Notes under the pieces: generated by a model
The model's database searches: none
Told to the model about the DNA's origin: nothing
Seen by the model: only the letters and a program-made list of their open reading frames with translations
Position numbers and translations under genes: made by a program
Assembly: GCF_011043625.1 (NCBI RefSeq)
Contig: NZ_JAAKGT010000003.1
Coordinates: 342,372 to 406,371 of the forward strand
Source of the DNA: Caulobacter sp. 602-2
GTDB lineage: Bacteria > Pseudomonadota > Alphaproteobacteria > Caulobacterales > Caulobacteraceae
DNA length: 64,000 nt
Direction of reading: 5' to 3'
Part shown: positions 63,756-64,000 of the stretch, in pieces
How positions within the stretch are numbered: position 1 is the first letter of the stretch
Layout of the letters: every line of letters begins with the position of its first letter

Positions 63756-64000
63756 CTTATCCTCAAAACCTCAATCGACGGGCCAATTGCCGGCCCGCGT
63801 CCTTCCACAGCAACTCATGACGCAAAACTGCGGCACGCGCTATGGCCTTTGCACGGAGAATATGGACGGGAGGCGGCCACAGGCCAGAAAAATTCGCGCG
63901 CGGCGGCCCGCCTGTCGCCAAAATACCACTATGGGTGGTAAACGCGGACGTCAAAAAAGGCCGACACGACCGTATCGACCTTCAATTCGCCTGCGGGAGT
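63756..64000. other. Upstream region of the cold-shock gene
   Basis: 245 bp without a credible gene. GGGCC-AATTGCC-GGCCC lies in the probable leader (63780-63797), and the palindrome TACCAC-TATGG-GTGGTA is at 63924-63940. A short minus frame (63763-63954) has no support. The window ends here. Confidence 0.4.

Noticed and set aside
63763..63954. Possible 63-aa protein upstream of the cold-shock gene
   Set aside because: It would lie in the cold-shock gene's own leader, on the same strand, without a ribosome-binding site or family likeness.

Overview
The window is chromosomal DNA from a high-GC alphaproteobacterium, most likely Caulobacter or a close relative in the Caulobacterales. This is judged from very high third-position GC, three large TonB-dependent receptors, an S9 peptidase divergent from a receptor, a fused malic enzyme/phosphotransacetylase, a tandem cold-shock-domain protein, the order xerD ... 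aroK-aroB, and several starts preceded by little or no leader. I see no prophage, transposase, CRISPR array, rRNA or tRNA. The genus is inferred from gene content; no search was run.

Layout. 0.1-4.2 kb: a parvulin-type lipoprotein translationally coupled to argJ (with a long N-terminal extension), then small unknown proteins. 4.3-14.3 kb: a mixed metabolic block (DJ-1/PfpI protein, nicotinamide phosphoribosyltransferase, malyl-CoA-lyase-like protein, MscS channel, aldo/keto reductase with divergent LysR regulator, VOC protein, phosphotransferase, PadR regulator coupled to a membrane protein). 14.3-22.2 kb: MASE1 hybrid histidine kinase, PhnA-like protein, metallophosphoesterase, secreted unknowns and xerD. 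22.4-29.2 kb: PQQ-dependent membrane dehydrogenase, TonB receptor, then aroK-aroB. 29.4-39.7 kb: HWE kinase plus response regulator, a large TonB receptor divergent from an S9 peptidase, an O6-alkylguanine methyltransferase, a secreted amidohydrolase and an orphan AbrB/VapB-type antitoxin. 39.7-46.8 kb: MHYT hybrid kinase, SUV3-like helicase coupled to an S4 RNA-binding protein, and two secreted unknowns.

46.9-60.4 kb is the most coherent region: a purine-salvage/catabolism cluster. It has an acetamidase/formamidase, an HpxX/AtzG - AtzE - HpxZ operon, a TonB receptor and a nucleoside hydrolase, facing an opposing operon uraH-xdhA-xdhB-xdhC-guaD. Together these would take nucleosides to bases, guanine to xanthine, xanthine to urate, and 5-hydroxyisourate onward, with amide/ureide hydrolases at the end. 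Uricase, OHCU decarboxylase and allantoinase are not in the window. Three of its promoter regions carry the same 18-bp inverted repeat, AAGT-N8-ACTT with matching outer bases, which is probably the operator of an undetermined purine-responsive regulator. This is the best candidate for something new here.

60.7-64 kb: malic enzyme (MaeB type) and a two-domain cold-shock protein. Several intergenic gaps hold long GC-rich inverted-repeat elements, two of them (11.5-11.7 and 56.0-56.2 kb) clearly of one family built as head-to-head pairs of double stems.
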